Source: Clostridia bacterium (lineage in GTDB: Bacteria; Bacillota; Clostridia; TANB77; CAG-508). From it: DNA of 64,000 nucleotides. The notes beneath the pieces were generated by a model, which worked only from the letters and a program-made list of their open reading frames with translations, was not told where the DNA came from and ran no database searches. Location of the stretch: contig JAFRCC010000005.1 in assembly GCA_017404545.1 (NCBI GenBank), positions 70,227 to 134,226 on the forward strand, given 5' to 3'. Each line of letters opens with the position of its first letter. Positions within the stretch are counted from its first letter, which is position 1. Made by a program: the position numbers and the translations under genes. Of the stretch, positions 16,409-24,949 are shown in pieces.

Positions 16409-17160
16409 TGGTTAATAAAAAAATTCAGAGAATAAAATTTATTATTGCTGTAATTGTAGTGTTAATTGCTGCTTTGTTTGTTGGAATAAGCATACACAAC
16501 TATAATAAAACGGGGGAGAAGAATATGCCATTCCAATTATCTGAGTTAATAATAGTAAGTACTGCAAGAAAGTATGAAGGAGAAGCATTAACACCAATTG
16601 AAAATAATGGTTCAATATGGAATTTTGATGTTGTACAGAATAACGATGTATATATTGAAATAAAAAATAATGCAAAAGAAAATGAAAAAATAAAAAATAT
16701 AAAAATTTCAAATGTAGAAATTACACAGAACCCAAATAAAGGCTCTATAAAAGTATATATGCCAAATAGTGTTGATGGCTCGAGATATACATATACAGAT
16801 GAGTATGAAGTTTCAGAAAGTTTAACATATAGAGGTTCCGAAGAAAATAGCTATAAGGATTTATATATAAATAGAAATGGGGGAAAATTAAGTATTAGTT
16901 TTGCTAATAAGGAGTTAGGACAATATTCATCTGGTGAAGATATGGAAGTAACATATGATGGAAAAATGTTAGCAAAAATGGGTTATACGGATGAAGATTT
17001 AAAATTTAGTATTGCTTTTGACTTAACTATTGAGCTTGAAGATGAAAGAGCTTATATAGGAAGAGTTGAAGCAGAAATTAATTGTGATGGATTGGTTGAA
17101 AATGGAACATCGCAAATAGATATTACAGATTTTTCTAATGTAATATTCAAAAGAGTTTAA
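16408..17160 (+). CDS. Membrane-anchored protein of unknown function
   Basis: The 250-residue product has one N-terminal membrane segment (about residues 12-30). The rest should lie outside the cell and is rich in predicted beta strands. It contains no motif I can assign. Translation starts at GTG overlapping the tadA stop, with AAAGGAAA upstream, so the two are translationally coupled. It is closed by the terminator at 17162. Confidence 0.75.
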   Translation: MVNKKIQRIKFIIAVIVVLIAALFVGISIHNYNKTGEKNMPFQLSELIIVSTARKYEGEALTPIENNGSIWNFDVVQNNDVYIEIKNNAKENEKIKNIKISNVEITQNPNKGSIKVYMPNSVDGSRYTYTDEYEVSESLTYRGSEENSYKDLYINRNGGKLSISFANKELGQYSSGEDMEVTYDGKMLAKMGYTDEDLKFSIAFDLTIELEDERAYIGRVEAEINCDGLVENGTSQIDITDFSNVIFKRV

Positions 17161-17161
17161 C

Positions 17162-17224
17162 AAAGAGCAACGTTTCTATTTCGTTTAATTTTTATTTGAA
17201 CGAAGTAGTGACGTTCTTTTTTTT
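17162..17224 (+). terminator. Long-stem terminator after the tadA operon
   Basis: An imperfect stem of about 20 bp (around 17162-17187 with 17196-17218, one bulge and several G-T pairs) is followed by a run of eight or more T. Confidence 0.75.
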
Positions 17225-17234
17225 CAAAAAACAC

Positions 17235-17263
17235 TTGATTAATATAGAGAAACATTATATAAT
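17235..17263 (+). promoter_or_regulatory. Promoter of SRP RNA
   Basis: TTGATT (17235-17240) and TATAAT (17258-17263) have 17-bp spacing, ending 7 nt before the RNA. Confidence 0.8.
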
Positions 17264-17269
17264 CCCAAT

Positions 17270-17428
17270 GGTATGAGAATAACACTGGCTCTTGTATGGA
17301 GGGTAATTTCAATAATAGCCTATGAACCTTGTCAGGTCCGGAAGGAAGCAGCAATAAGTAGATACTGTTATGTGATAATTACTTTCCATAGAGGAGTTAG
17401 GAGAATATATGTCTCATACTATTTTTTT
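17270..17428 (+). ncRNA. ffs: Signal recognition particle RNA
   Basis: The RNA component that works with Ffh to target membrane proteins. The conserved domain IV is visible near 17326-17360, with the asymmetric loop and GGAA tetraloop core (GTCAGGTCCGGAAGGAAGCA). The ends pair: GTATGAGA (17271-17278) with TCTCATAC (17412-17419), followed by a T-run that ends transcription. At about 150 nt it is longer than the 4.5S form but shorter than the B. subtilis scRNA. It sits just before dnaX, a frequent arrangement in Firmicutes. Confidence 0.92.
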
Positions 17429-17448
17429 AGAGAAAGGAGTGTTTGTGA

Positions 17449-19131
17449 GTGTCATATACAGCTTTGTATAGAAAGTACAGACCAGCAACTTTTGATGAAG
17501 TAGTTGGGCAAGATCACATTACAAAAACTCTAAGAAATCAAATAATATCGGGAAGAGTAGGACATGCATATTTATTAAATGGAGGAAGAGGAACTGGAAA
17601 AACATCATCAGCAAAAATTTTAGCAAGAGCAATTAATTGCTTAAATCCGGTAAATGGAAATCCGTGCAATGAATGTGATATATGTAAGGCTGCTTTAAAT
17701 GGTTCGTTAACTGATATTGTTGAAATGGATGCAGCTTCTAATAATAGTGTTGAAGATATTCGTTCAATTAGGGATGAAGTAAATTTTCTACCAACTATTG
17801 CAAAATATAGGGTTTATATTATAGATGAGGTTCATATGCTTTCAATAGGTGCTTTCAATGCTTTATTAAAAACTTTAGAAGAGCCACCAGAGCACGTAAA
17901 ATTTATATTAGCTACAACTGAACCGCAAAAACTGCCTGCAACAATTTTATCAAGATGTCAAAGATTTGATTTTAAAAAATTATCACCGGCATACATAAAA
18001 CTTAGACTTGAATACATATGTAAAAGTGATAATATAGATATAGACCCAGATGCTTTAAATACAATTTCTATACTTGCGGAAGGTGCGATGAGAGATGGAA
18101 TAAGCATATTGGAAAGATGTTTACAAGAAGAATCTGGCAAAATATCAAACGAAATGGTAAAAAAATTAGTCGGATTACCAAAAATAGAATCAATAAATAA
18201 AATATTAAACAATATTTTAGATTACAATGTGGAAGACTCATTAAAATCTGTAAATGAAGTGTTAGACGATGGAAAAGATATTTCGAATTTAATATGGGAA
18301 ATTATTAAATTTGTACGAGACATATTGGTATATAAAACAACCGGAAACATAGATTTATATAACGATGATGAGAAAGAAAAAATAAAAATTTTAGCAAATA
18401 AGAGCACGAAAGAGCAACTTATGGATATAATTTTCTATTTATCGGAATTATCAAATGAAATAAAAATGACAACACAAAAAACAATAATGTTTCAAGTTGG
18501 TATAATGAAGTTATGCAAAAACAATATAGATACTGAAGTGAAGAGCAATGTTGTTGCAGAAACTCCAATTGCAATTAAAGTTTCAGATAAACCAGCAGAT
18601 TTTAGCGAGATTGATAGTAGAATTTCAAATCTAGAAAATAAATTACAAAAAACTGTAAATGCTGTACAAAAATTAATTTCAAATCCAGGAGTTATCAACA
18701 ATTCTGCAAAAAATGTGGATAATAACACAGAAAAAAAAACTAATATTGTAAGTAGAAGTTCAGAAAATCAAAATTTGAAAAATATATTAACAACAAATAA
18801 AAGTGATGTTAAAGTTGAATGCTGGGGTAAAGTTGTAAGTAATATCAAAGAATCAGGAAAGGTAATGCTTTATTCTAATTTAGCAAATTCTAATGCTTGT
18901 GAGTTAAATGATATGACAATTGGAATTAGTTTTCCGGAGGGGTTAACACCATTTGGAAAATCAGTAATAGCAAAATCTGAGAATCTATCGGAACTTACAA
19001 AGTTAGTTTCAATGGAGTATGGTAAACCAATGCAAATAAGATTGATAGATAGCGAAAACGAGGCAGCTAATAATTCTACACTAGATAGTATTGTAAAAGA
19101 TTTAGATTTGCCACTAAATATTATAGATTAA
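17449..19131 (+). CDS. dnaX: DNA polymerase III subunits gamma and tau
   Basis: DnaX is the clamp-loader ATPase that loads the sliding clamp. The 560-residue product starts at GTG 8 nt after AAAGGAG. It has Walker A NGGRGTGKTSSAK (about 44-56), a zinc-binding cysteine cluster CLNPVNGNPCNECDIC (about 64-79), Walker B IIDEVHML and the sensor 1 region LATTEPQKL. The C-terminal third is the variable tau region. An A9 run at 18731-18739 is followed directly by TAA in the -1 frame. Slippage there would give a product of about 430 residues, the usual gamma size. It is in an apparent operon with ybaB and recR. Confidence 0.95.
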   Translation: MSYTALYRKYRPATFDEVVGQDHITKTLRNQIISGRVGHAYLLNGGRGTGKTSSAKILARAINCLNPVNGNPCNECDICKAALNGSLTDIVEMDAASNNSVEDIRSIRDEVNFLPTIAKYRVYIIDEVHMLSIGAFNALLKTLEEPPEHVKFILATTEPQKLPATILSRCQRFDFKKLSPAYIKLRLEYICKSDNIDIDPDALNTISILAEGAMRDGISILERCLQEESGKISNEMVKKLVGLPKIESINKILNNILDYNVEDSLKSVNEVLDDGKDISNLIWEIIKFVRDILVYKTTGNIDLYNDDEKEKIKILANKSTKEQLMDIIFYLSELSNEIKMTTQKTIMFQVGIMKLCKNNIDTEVKSNVVAETPIAIKVSDKPADFSEIDSRISNLENKLQKTVNAVQKLISNPGVINNSAKNVDNNTEKKTNIVSRSSENQNLKNILTTNKSDVKVECWGKVVSNIKESGKVMLYSNLANSNACELNDMTIGISFPEGLTPFGKSVIAKSENLSELTKLVSMEYGKPMQIRLIDSENEAANNSTLDSIVKDLDLPLNIID

Positions 19132-19146
19132 GAAAGGATGATTATT

Positions 19147-19491
19147 ATGTCAAAAAGAGGAGGTTTCCCAGGTGGAATGGGAGGTTTTGGAGGGATGAAC
19201 CTAAACCAATTAATGAAAGAAGCAAAAAAAATGCAAGCTGATATAGAAAAATCGCAAGAGGAGCTAGGAAATAAAGAATTTTCTGCAACAGCAGGTGGTG
19301 GAGCAATAGAGGTTGTTGTTTCTGGAAATAAAGTAATAAAATCGATGGTAATAAAACCAGAAGTTGTTGATCCTAATGATGTTGAAATGCTACAAGATTT
19401 AATAATAACTTGTGTAAATGAAGCTATGGGAAAAGTTGATAGTGCACAAGCATCAGAATTAGGAAAATATAATATTCCAGGAATGATGTAA
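19147..19491 (+). CDS. ybaB: YbaB/EbfC nucleoid-associated protein
   Basis: A small DNA-binding protein of about 114 residues conserved between dnaX and recR in many bacteria. The N-terminus is Gly/Phe/Met-rich, then MKEAKKMQADIEKSQEEL forms the helical part, and the central strands include ATAGGGAIEVVVSGN. ATG 19147 is taken because AAAGG is about 9 nt upstream; an earlier in-frame ATG (19138) overlaps that site. Confidence 0.93.
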   Translation: MSKRGGFPGGMGGFGGMNLNQLMKEAKKMQADIEKSQEELGNKEFSATAGGGAIEVVVSGNKVIKSMVIKPEVVDPNDVEMLQDLIITCVNEAMGKVDSAQASELGKYNIPGMM

Positions 19492-19500
19492 ATATAAAAA

Positions 19501-19534
19501 AAGGAACATCCGTAAAGTGCATGTTCCTTATTTT
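19501..19534 (+). terminator. Weak hairpin between ybaB and recR
   Basis: A perfect 9-bp stem AAGGAACAT/ATGTTCCTT (19501-19509 with 19521-19529) and 11-nt loop are followed by only a short T-rich stretch. It may act as a partial terminator inside the operon. Confidence 0.5.
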
Positions 19535-19563
19535 CGTAACAGAGAAAGAAAAGAGGTCGGAAG

Positions 19564-20163
19564 ATGTCATACTATTCACCATCAATAGAAAAATTAATAG
19601 AAGCATTTGAGAAATTACCAAGTATAGGAAATAAAACAGCAGCGAGATTGGCGTTTTATATGTTAAACTGCAGTGAAGAAGAAGTTTCAGATTTTGTTAA
19701 TGCAATTACAAATGCTAAAAAGAACTTAAAGTATTGTTCAGTATGTTACAATATATCAGATACAGACCCATGTAGTATTTGTTCAAATGCTGGAAGAGAT
19801 AAGTCTACAATATGTGTTGTTGAAGACGTAAAAGATGTTGTGGCAATGGAAAAAACACATGAATTTAAGGGTGTATATCATGTATTACATGGTTCAATTT
19901 CACCAATGAATGGAATTGGTCCAGATGATATAAAAATAAAAGAATTGTTAGCAAGATTAATGGAGGGAACAGTTAAAGAAGTTATTATTGCAACTAATCC
20001 TAGAGTAGAAGGAGAAGCAACAGCAATATACTTATCCAAATTAATTAAGCCAATGGGAATTTCAGTTACGAGAATTGCACACGGAATACCTGTTGGCGGA
20101 GATTTGGAATATACAGATGAAGTAACTCTTAGTAAGGCTTTGGAAGGAAGAAGAGAACTATAA
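19564..20163 (+). CDS. recR: Recombination protein RecR
   Basis: RecR acts with RecF and RecO to load RecA on gapped DNA. The 199-residue product has the helix-hairpin-helix [14 protein letters not shown] (about 18-31), a four-Cys zinc motif CSVC...CSIC (about 59-75) and a Toprim domain including [12 protein letters not shown] and [12 protein letters not shown]. Length is standard. Confidence 0.95.
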   Translation: MSYYSPSIEKLIEAFEKLPSIGNKTAARLAFYMLNCSEEEVSDFVNAITNAKKNLKYCSVCYNISDTDPCSICSNAGRDKSTICVVEDVKDVVAMEKTHEFKGVYHVLHGSISPMNGIGPDDIKIKELLARLMEGTVKEVIIATNPRVEGEATAIYLSKLIKPMGISVTRIAHGIPVGGDLEYTDEVTLSKALEGRREL

Positions 20164-20165
20164 AA

Positions 20166-20191
20166 AAACGAAGGATTTTATTCCTTCGTTT
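20166..20191. terminator. Terminator between converging recR and glycosyltransferase
   Basis: A stem of about 9-10 bp (AACGAAGGA, 20167-20175, with TCCTTCGTT, 20182-20190) with a 6-nt loop is flanked by A-rich and T-rich sequence. It can serve both strands. Confidence 0.8.
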
Positions 20192-20199
20192 CTTCTATA

Positions 20200-21351
20200 T
20201 TATAAAGAGCCTACAGTTGTTCTATTATTTAAAATTATGTCGCAAATATCACGTGTAGCAAATATATGTGATATTTTTTTTGCGTTTTCTCCCATTTTTT
20301 CAAGTATATCTGGGGAATTTAATAAATTATTAATAACTAAATCCGCATTATCAAAAGGTTTTATCCAAATAGCTGCACCGGATTGCTCTAAAAATTCTGC
20401 ATTTTCTTCTTCTTGACCAGGAATTGGATTTATAATAAGTATTGGTAACGAAGATGCTAAACTCTCAGACGAAGTTAAACCACCAGGTTTAGTTACAACT
20501 AAACTTGAAATACTCATAGCCTCAGGGACATTAGATATATAATCAAAAATTTTGAGCTCTGGCGGATTACCAAGTTGGCTCGATACCTCCATAAATGCTT
20601 CATTCATTTTTTTATTTTTGCCAGAAATTGCAATAATTTGATAGTTATCAAGATGTTTTGTTAATGCTGTTAAAATCGATATTGTAGGATCTTTCCCAAG
20701 ACCAAATTCGCCTCCACCAAAAAATAAAATTATTTTTTTGTCAGGAACTAAACCGAACGATTTAATAATTTCCTGCTTATCAAAATTCTGCAAGAATTTT
20801 TCAGATAATGGAATCCCAGTTGCATAAACTTTATTTTTTGCAATACCGAATTTATTTACTAAGTCATCACGCATTTTTTCGTGTGATACAAAAAAGTAAT
20901 CACCATATGTACTCCCTACAAGCCATTGATCATGCGGAGCAAAGTCGGTTAGAATGGTTGCTAATATACAATTTATTTTGTTTTTCTTTTTTAGGTAACT
21001 AATCATTTGAGATGAAAACATGTGTGTTGAAATTATAATATCTGGGGAATATTCAGCAACCAAATGATATAATTTTCTAGCCATAAATTTATTTGTTCCA
21101 TTACTAATTTTAGATAATGTACCTTTTTCTGAATTGTAATATACTTTTTTCCATAATCTGGGTGTGGTTGTAGTTATTTTTTTATAAGCACTTGTGCTAA
21201 TTTTATTTATAGTTTTATTAATGTATTCTATACAGTCGACAATATTTGTTTCAATATCTTTGTAATGGTTATCTATATAATTTTTAATAGCGTTAGCAGC
21301 TGAACTATGTCCACCACCGTATTTTGCATATAGTATTAGAATTTTTTTCAT
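20200..21351 (-). CDS. Diacylglycerol glucosyltransferase (UgtP/MGDG synthase family)
   Basis: The 383-residue product is a GT28-type glycosyltransferase that probably adds glucose to diacylglycerol for membrane glycolipids or a lipoteichoic-acid anchor. It shows the N-terminal KKILILYAKYGGGHSSAA typical of the MGDG-synthase group, TDFAPHDQWL, the nucleotide-sugar region FFGGGEFGLGKDP, and VVTKPGGLTSSESLASSLP. The start at 21351 has GAAAGG about 10 nt upstream. The 36 codons upstream in the same frame lack a site and encode no recognisable domain. The exact sugar and the number of transfers cannot be read from sequence. Confidence 0.87.
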   Translation of the reverse strand: MKKILILYAKYGGGHSSAANAIKNYIDNHYKDIETNIVDCIEYINKTINKISTSAYKKITTTTPRLWKKVYYNSEKGTLSKISNGTNKFMARKLYHLVAEYSPDIIISTHMFSSQMISYLKKKNKINCILATILTDFAPHDQWLVGSTYGDYFFVSHEKMRDDLVNKFGIAKNKVYATGIPLSEKFLQNFDKQEIIKSFGLVPDKKIILFFGGGEFGLGKDPTISILTALTKHLDNYQIIAISGKNKKMNEAFMEVSSQLGNPPELKIFDYISNVPEAMSISSLVVTKPGGLTSSESLASSLPILIINPIPGQEEENAEFLEQSGAAIWIKPFDNADLVINNLLNSPDILEKMGENAKKISHIFATRDICDIILNNRTTVGSL

Positions 21352-21447
21352 AATTTTGAGCCTTTCATAAATAATATATAAAAATTTTAACATAATAAAA
21401 TAAAAACAACAAGTTAATTTTATTGCGATTTGAAAGGATTTGATAGG

Positions 21448-22833
21448 GTGAATATTCAAAATAATAAAGTAAAAGAGCTAGCAAAAAGAATAAGAGCTAA
21501 ACGTATGTATGTATTTATAGCATTACTTATTTTAGTTATTGTGTATGTTATTACTCGTATGTACGAAGAAAAAAAGTCATACAGAACAGCCATAGAAAAT
21601 AATTATAACATGGCTTTTTATCAACTGGTAGATAATATACAGGATGTAGAGGTACATTTAGCTAAGGCTTTAATTTCAAACTCTCCAGAAAAGGGGACAG
21701 AAACTTTAACATATATTTGGAAAGAAGCGAATCTTGCACAAACTTATTTATCAATGTTGCCAATAAGTAGTTCAGAGCTTGAAAATACAGCTAAATTCTT
21801 AAATCAAGTTAGTGACTATAGTTATGCTTTAACAAGTAAAACCTTAAACAATAAAGAGCTGTCACAAGAGGATTTAAATAATCTAGAAAAGCTGCATAAT
21901 TTTAGTTATGATTTAAAGAATATATTAAATCAGTTGTCTGTTGATTTAAACGATGGGAAAATATCTTGGAGTGAACTTACAAAAGAAAAGAATCCGGCTT
22001 TTGCCCAAGAAGTAAGCAATATTACAAAAGATAGTTTTGCTTTTGTTGAAGAAAATTTTCATGAATATGCTGGATTGATATATGATGGTGCATTTTCAGA
22101 GCATATGACTAATCCAGAGCGTAAAGGATTAACAGGAGAAAATATAGATGAAAAAACCGCAAAAAATGTGGCAATAAAAATGATTGGAGAAGATAGAATA
22201 AAGAAAATAGATTTGAATGGTGTCACAGAGAATGCTAATATAGAATCATACGACTATACGGTTGAGTGTACCGATAATAATTTATGGTGGATGTCGGTAT
22301 CTAAAAAAGGTGGCCATATTGTATCTATGAATAGTAATAGAAGTGTATATAGTGAAAATTTGGACGAAGACCAAGTAAGCATGTATGCAGAGGAATTTTT
22401 AAATAAAAATGGGTATACAAATATGAAAAAAACATATTTTTCAAAAAGCAATGGAATAGAAACAATAAATTATGCCTACGAACAGGATGGAATTACAGTT
22501 TATCCAGATTTAATAAAAGTAAAAGTTGCTTTAGATAATGGAGAAATTTTGGGAATAGAAACTACGGGATATCTTAATTCACATACAACTAGAAGTATTC
22601 CAGAAGTTAAAATATCTAAAGATGAAGCAATTGAAAAAATAAATAGTAATCTAGATATCTTGTCTGTTGACATGGCAATTATTCCAACAGAATTTCAAAC
22701 AGAAATTACCTGTTGGGAAATAAAAGGAAATGTAAATGAACGTGAATTTTTAGTATATATAAATGTAGAAAATGGAAAAGAAGAAGACATATTAATGATT
22801 TTAAACTCATCAGAAGGAACACTTACAATGTAA
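21448..22833 (+). CDS. ypeB: Spore germination protein YpeB
   Basis: YpeB is a membrane protein of the spore that in Bacillus is required for the cortex-lytic enzyme SleB. The 461-residue product has an N-terminal membrane segment (about residues 20-38), then MAFYQLVDNIQDVEVHLAKAL, typical of the YpeB N-terminal domain, and PepSY-like repeats in the C-terminal half (including a DEAIEKIN segment). GTG 21448 is chosen because AAAGGA lies 9 nt upstream. The usual partner sleB is not next to it. The gene is good evidence that the organism makes endospores. Confidence 0.9.
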   Translation: MNIQNNKVKELAKRIRAKRMYVFIALLILVIVYVITRMYEEKKSYRTAIENNYNMAFYQLVDNIQDVEVHLAKALISNSPEKGTETLTYIWKEANLAQTYLSMLPISSSELENTAKFLNQVSDYSYALTSKTLNNKELSQEDLNNLEKLHNFSYDLKNILNQLSVDLNDGKISWSELTKEKNPAFAQEVSNITKDSFAFVEENFHEYAGLIYDGAFSEHMTNPERKGLTGENIDEKTAKNVAIKMIGEDRIKKIDLNGVTENANIESYDYTVECTDNNLWWMSVSKKGGHIVSMNSNRSVYSENLDEDQVSMYAEEFLNKNGYTNMKKTYFSKSNGIETINYAYEQDGITVYPDLIKVKVALDNGEILGIETTGYLNSHTTRSIPEVKISKDEAIEKINSNLDILSVDMAIIPTEFQTEITCWEIKGNVNEREFLVYINVENGKEEDILMILNSSEGTLTM

Positions 22834-22848
22834 ATTAAAAAGTTAGTG

Positions 22849-22888
22849 AAAACCTCCTTGTTAAATTTATGAAAAACAAGGAGGTTTA
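22849..22888 (+). terminator. Hairpin after ypeB
   Basis: A perfect 13-bp stem (22850-22862 with 22875-22887) and 12-nt loop. The 3' tail is only weakly T-rich, so termination efficiency is uncertain. Confidence 0.65.
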
Positions 22889-22967
22889 ACCTATAATAAT
22901 ATAATATTTTATAAAAAACAGTGGCCCTACATTATAACATATGCAGACTAAAAAAAGCAAATTTTCA

Positions 22968-22996
22968 TTGAAATAGAAAATAATTAGTGCTATAAT
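22968..22996 (+). promoter_or_regulatory. Promoter of the J-domain gene
   Basis: TTGAAA (22968-22973) and TATAAT (22991-22996) with 17-bp spacing. No CIRCE-type heat-shock operator is seen nearby. Confidence 0.8.
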
Positions 22997-23030
22997 TTTG
23001 GCAGATGAATATTAGGAGGACGTCAAACAG

Positions 23031-23924
23031 ATGATTTTTAAGAATTACTATAAACTGTTGGATTTACCTAAAAATGTAAAATCAACACAAGATGAAATAA
23101 AAACTGCGTACAGAGTTCAGGCAAAAAAATACCATCCAGATGTAAATATACAAAATAAGGCAGCAGAAGAGCGTTTTAAAGATATAACAGAAGGATACAG
23201 AATTCTTTCAGATCCTATTCAGAAAAGGAAATATGATAGGACATGGAATAATTACGTAGGAAGAAAATTACATAAAGAAAAAATGGCTCAAAAAGAAGTT
23301 AGGGCGAATGATATTGTAAATATGTTCTTTGGAAAGAATGTTACAAGTAAAAAGGTCGAAGCAAAGACTCCACTAAAAGGTGAGAACATTGAAACCACCA
23401 TAGAGCTATCTGTTAAAGAAGCTTTTGATGGAACAGAAAAAAGAATAAGTCTTGCATCTAATGAAGGCAAGAATAAAAATATATTACTAAAGATTCCTGC
23501 AGGAGTAAAAGATGGCAAAAAGATGAGAATCGCAGGAAAAGGTAAAAAAGGAAAAAATGGCGGAAGTGATGGAGACCTAATAATTGAAGTTAAGATTGTA
23601 GATAGTGGGATATTTAAGCTTGTAGGGAATGACATAAATGTTAAATTATTTTTAACACCATGGGACGCTGCACTTGGATCCAGAGTAGCAATTGATGGAA
23701 TAGATGGTCAATTTTCGATTATTGTTCCAAAAGGAACACAAAATGGAGATAAAATTTCTATCCCAAATATGGGGTACTACAAGGATGGAAAGAATAGGGG
23801 AAATTTAGTTGTAAGTGCGGAAATACTAATTCCTAAGAAACTTTCAGATGAAGAAAAGAGATTATTTACGGAGCTAAAGAAAAAATCAAGTTTTAATACA
23901 AAAAACATAGTGAACATAAAATAG
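23031..23924 (+). CDS. DnaJ/CbpA-type J-domain co-chaperone
   Basis: The 297-residue product has an N-terminal J domain (about residues 3-72) with the HPD motif in KKYHPDVN, which stimulates DnaK. It lacks the cysteine zinc-finger domain of true DnaJ. The C-terminal substrate-binding half is DnaJ-like (GENIETTIELSVKEAFDGTE, IPAGVKDGKKMRI). This layout is that of CbpA-type proteins. It lies directly upstream of the coupling-protein operon, but a promoter at 23928 separates the two, so a role in substrate unfolding for secretion is only a guess. Confidence 0.9.
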   Translation: MIFKNYYKLLDLPKNVKSTQDEIKTAYRVQAKKYHPDVNIQNKAAEERFKDITEGYRILSDPIQKRKYDRTWNNYVGRKLHKEKMAQKEVRANDIVNMFFGKNVTSKKVEAKTPLKGENIETTIELSVKEAFDGTEKRISLASNEGKNKNILLKIPAGVKDGKKMRIAGKGKKGKNGGSDGDLIIEVKIVDSGIFKLVGNDINVKLFLTPWDAALGSRVAIDGIDGQFSIIVPKGTQNGDKISIPNMGYYKDGKNRGNLVVSAEILIPKKLSDEEKRLFTELKKKSSFNTKNIVNIK

Positions 23925-23927
23925 CGG

Positions 23928-23957
23928 TTGACAATAATTAAAAATAGATGATATAAT
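23928..23957 (+). promoter_or_regulatory. Promoter of the VirD4 operon
   Basis: TTGACA (23928-23933) and TATAAT (23952-23957) with 18-bp spacing start a likely transcript through 24021-28194 to the terminator at 28201. Confidence 0.82.
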
Positions 23958-24020
23958 GTCCTTTGTATTAAATGCTAAAGATAAACTATGAGGAGTCATA
24001 GGGAAGGGGTGTAATATTGT

Positions 24021-24539
24021 ATGGAATATATACAGGGTAAACATTTTAGTATAACGGATCCAAAGAATACAAACACAGTGATTTATGAAATAATAAAAAA
24101 CGATCATTCAAAAATTAAGAATGTTCCTAAATATTCAATGGAAAGACTAGATACTATTGAAGAGCTAAGAAATGAAGGAACAAAAAGAACATACTTTGTT
24201 GATATACCAAAAAAATCGGGTAATCAGCTTTTGTTTCTGACTTTCGGAAATGGAAAGGTAACTGTAAATCAAGGAGTTCTTAAGGATGATGAGATAAAAT
24301 TTGTTAGAAAACCGGTTCCAATGAAATTTGATACAATATATAAAAATACTGAAAGCGAATATTATAAAGAATACAATTATACACCAAATATGAAAAGGCA
24401 AATTTCTATAGTTGATCCTGAAAATGGAGAAGAAGTTAAGCCGATTTTATATTATGATAATAAAACTAACGAAATTAAAGGAAAATGCAAATTAAAACCA
24501 AATAAAACATATTTGGCATTTCAATTAAGATTATCTTAA
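24021..24539 (+). CDS. Unknown protein, first gene of VirD4 operon
   Basis: The product has 172 residues, is soluble and has no signal sequence. I do not recognise the family. It is mixed alpha/beta in appearance, with many charged residues and several Tyr. A GGGGTG site lies upstream of ATG 24021. Co-transcription with the coupling ATPase suggests an accessory or substrate-recruiting role, which is inference from position only. Confidence 0.7.
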   Translation: MEYIQGKHFSITDPKNTNTVIYEIIKNDHSKIKNVPKYSMERLDTIEELRNEGTKRTYFVDIPKKSGNQLLFLTFGNGKVTVNQGVLKDDEIKFVRKPVPMKFDTIYKNTESEYYKEYNYTPNMKRQISIVDPENGEEVKPILYYDNKTNEIKGKCKLKPNKTYLAFQLRLS

Positions 24540-24558
24540 AATATTAGGAGGATATTAT

Positions 24559-24921
24559 ATGGATGGATCTATAGTTATAGCAAAATCTGGATCTAAAGTA
24601 ATTAATTTAGATGCAGTACAATGTGGCGTTGCTAAAGAAAAAAATAGGTTTAGTTTTTTTGCAAAAGCTGTACGTAAGATTAAAGAAAAGGGAGAAAATT
24701 TAACTGAAGATGCACCACTAAAAGTTGAGAAAGTTAAAAGTAACTTGGTTGTTGAAAAAGATGATGTGTATGCACGTATGAGCGTAAAAGATAAAAAGGC
24801 TGTTACAATAAAAGGGTCCGAGTTTAAGCCAGATAAATTAAAAAAAGAACGATTAGACATGCAATTCTTGGAAAAGTACGGAGAAAAATCTAAAAAACCA
24901 AGAGCTACTAAAAGTAGATAA
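24559..24921 (+). CDS. Small basic protein of unknown function
   Basis: The 120-residue product is Lys-rich with a strongly basic C-terminal end (KSKKPRATKSR), no membrane segment and no known motif. AGGAGG lies upstream of the ATG. It is the second gene of the VirD4 operon. The basic tail could bind nucleic acid or acidic membrane. Confidence 0.7.
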   Translation: MDGSIVIAKSGSKVINLDAVQCGVAKEKNRFSFFAKAVRKIKEKGENLTEDAPLKVEKVKSNLVVEKDDVYARMSVKDKKAVTIKGSEFKPDKLKKERLDMQFLEKYGEKSKKPRATKSR

Positions 24922-24949
24922 TCGATGAAACAAATGAGAAGGTGAAAAA

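Noticed and set aside
17273-17503. Open frame of 76 codons across the SRP RNA
   Set aside because: It overlaps the conserved SRP RNA helix and the start of dnaX, and has no ribosome binding site.
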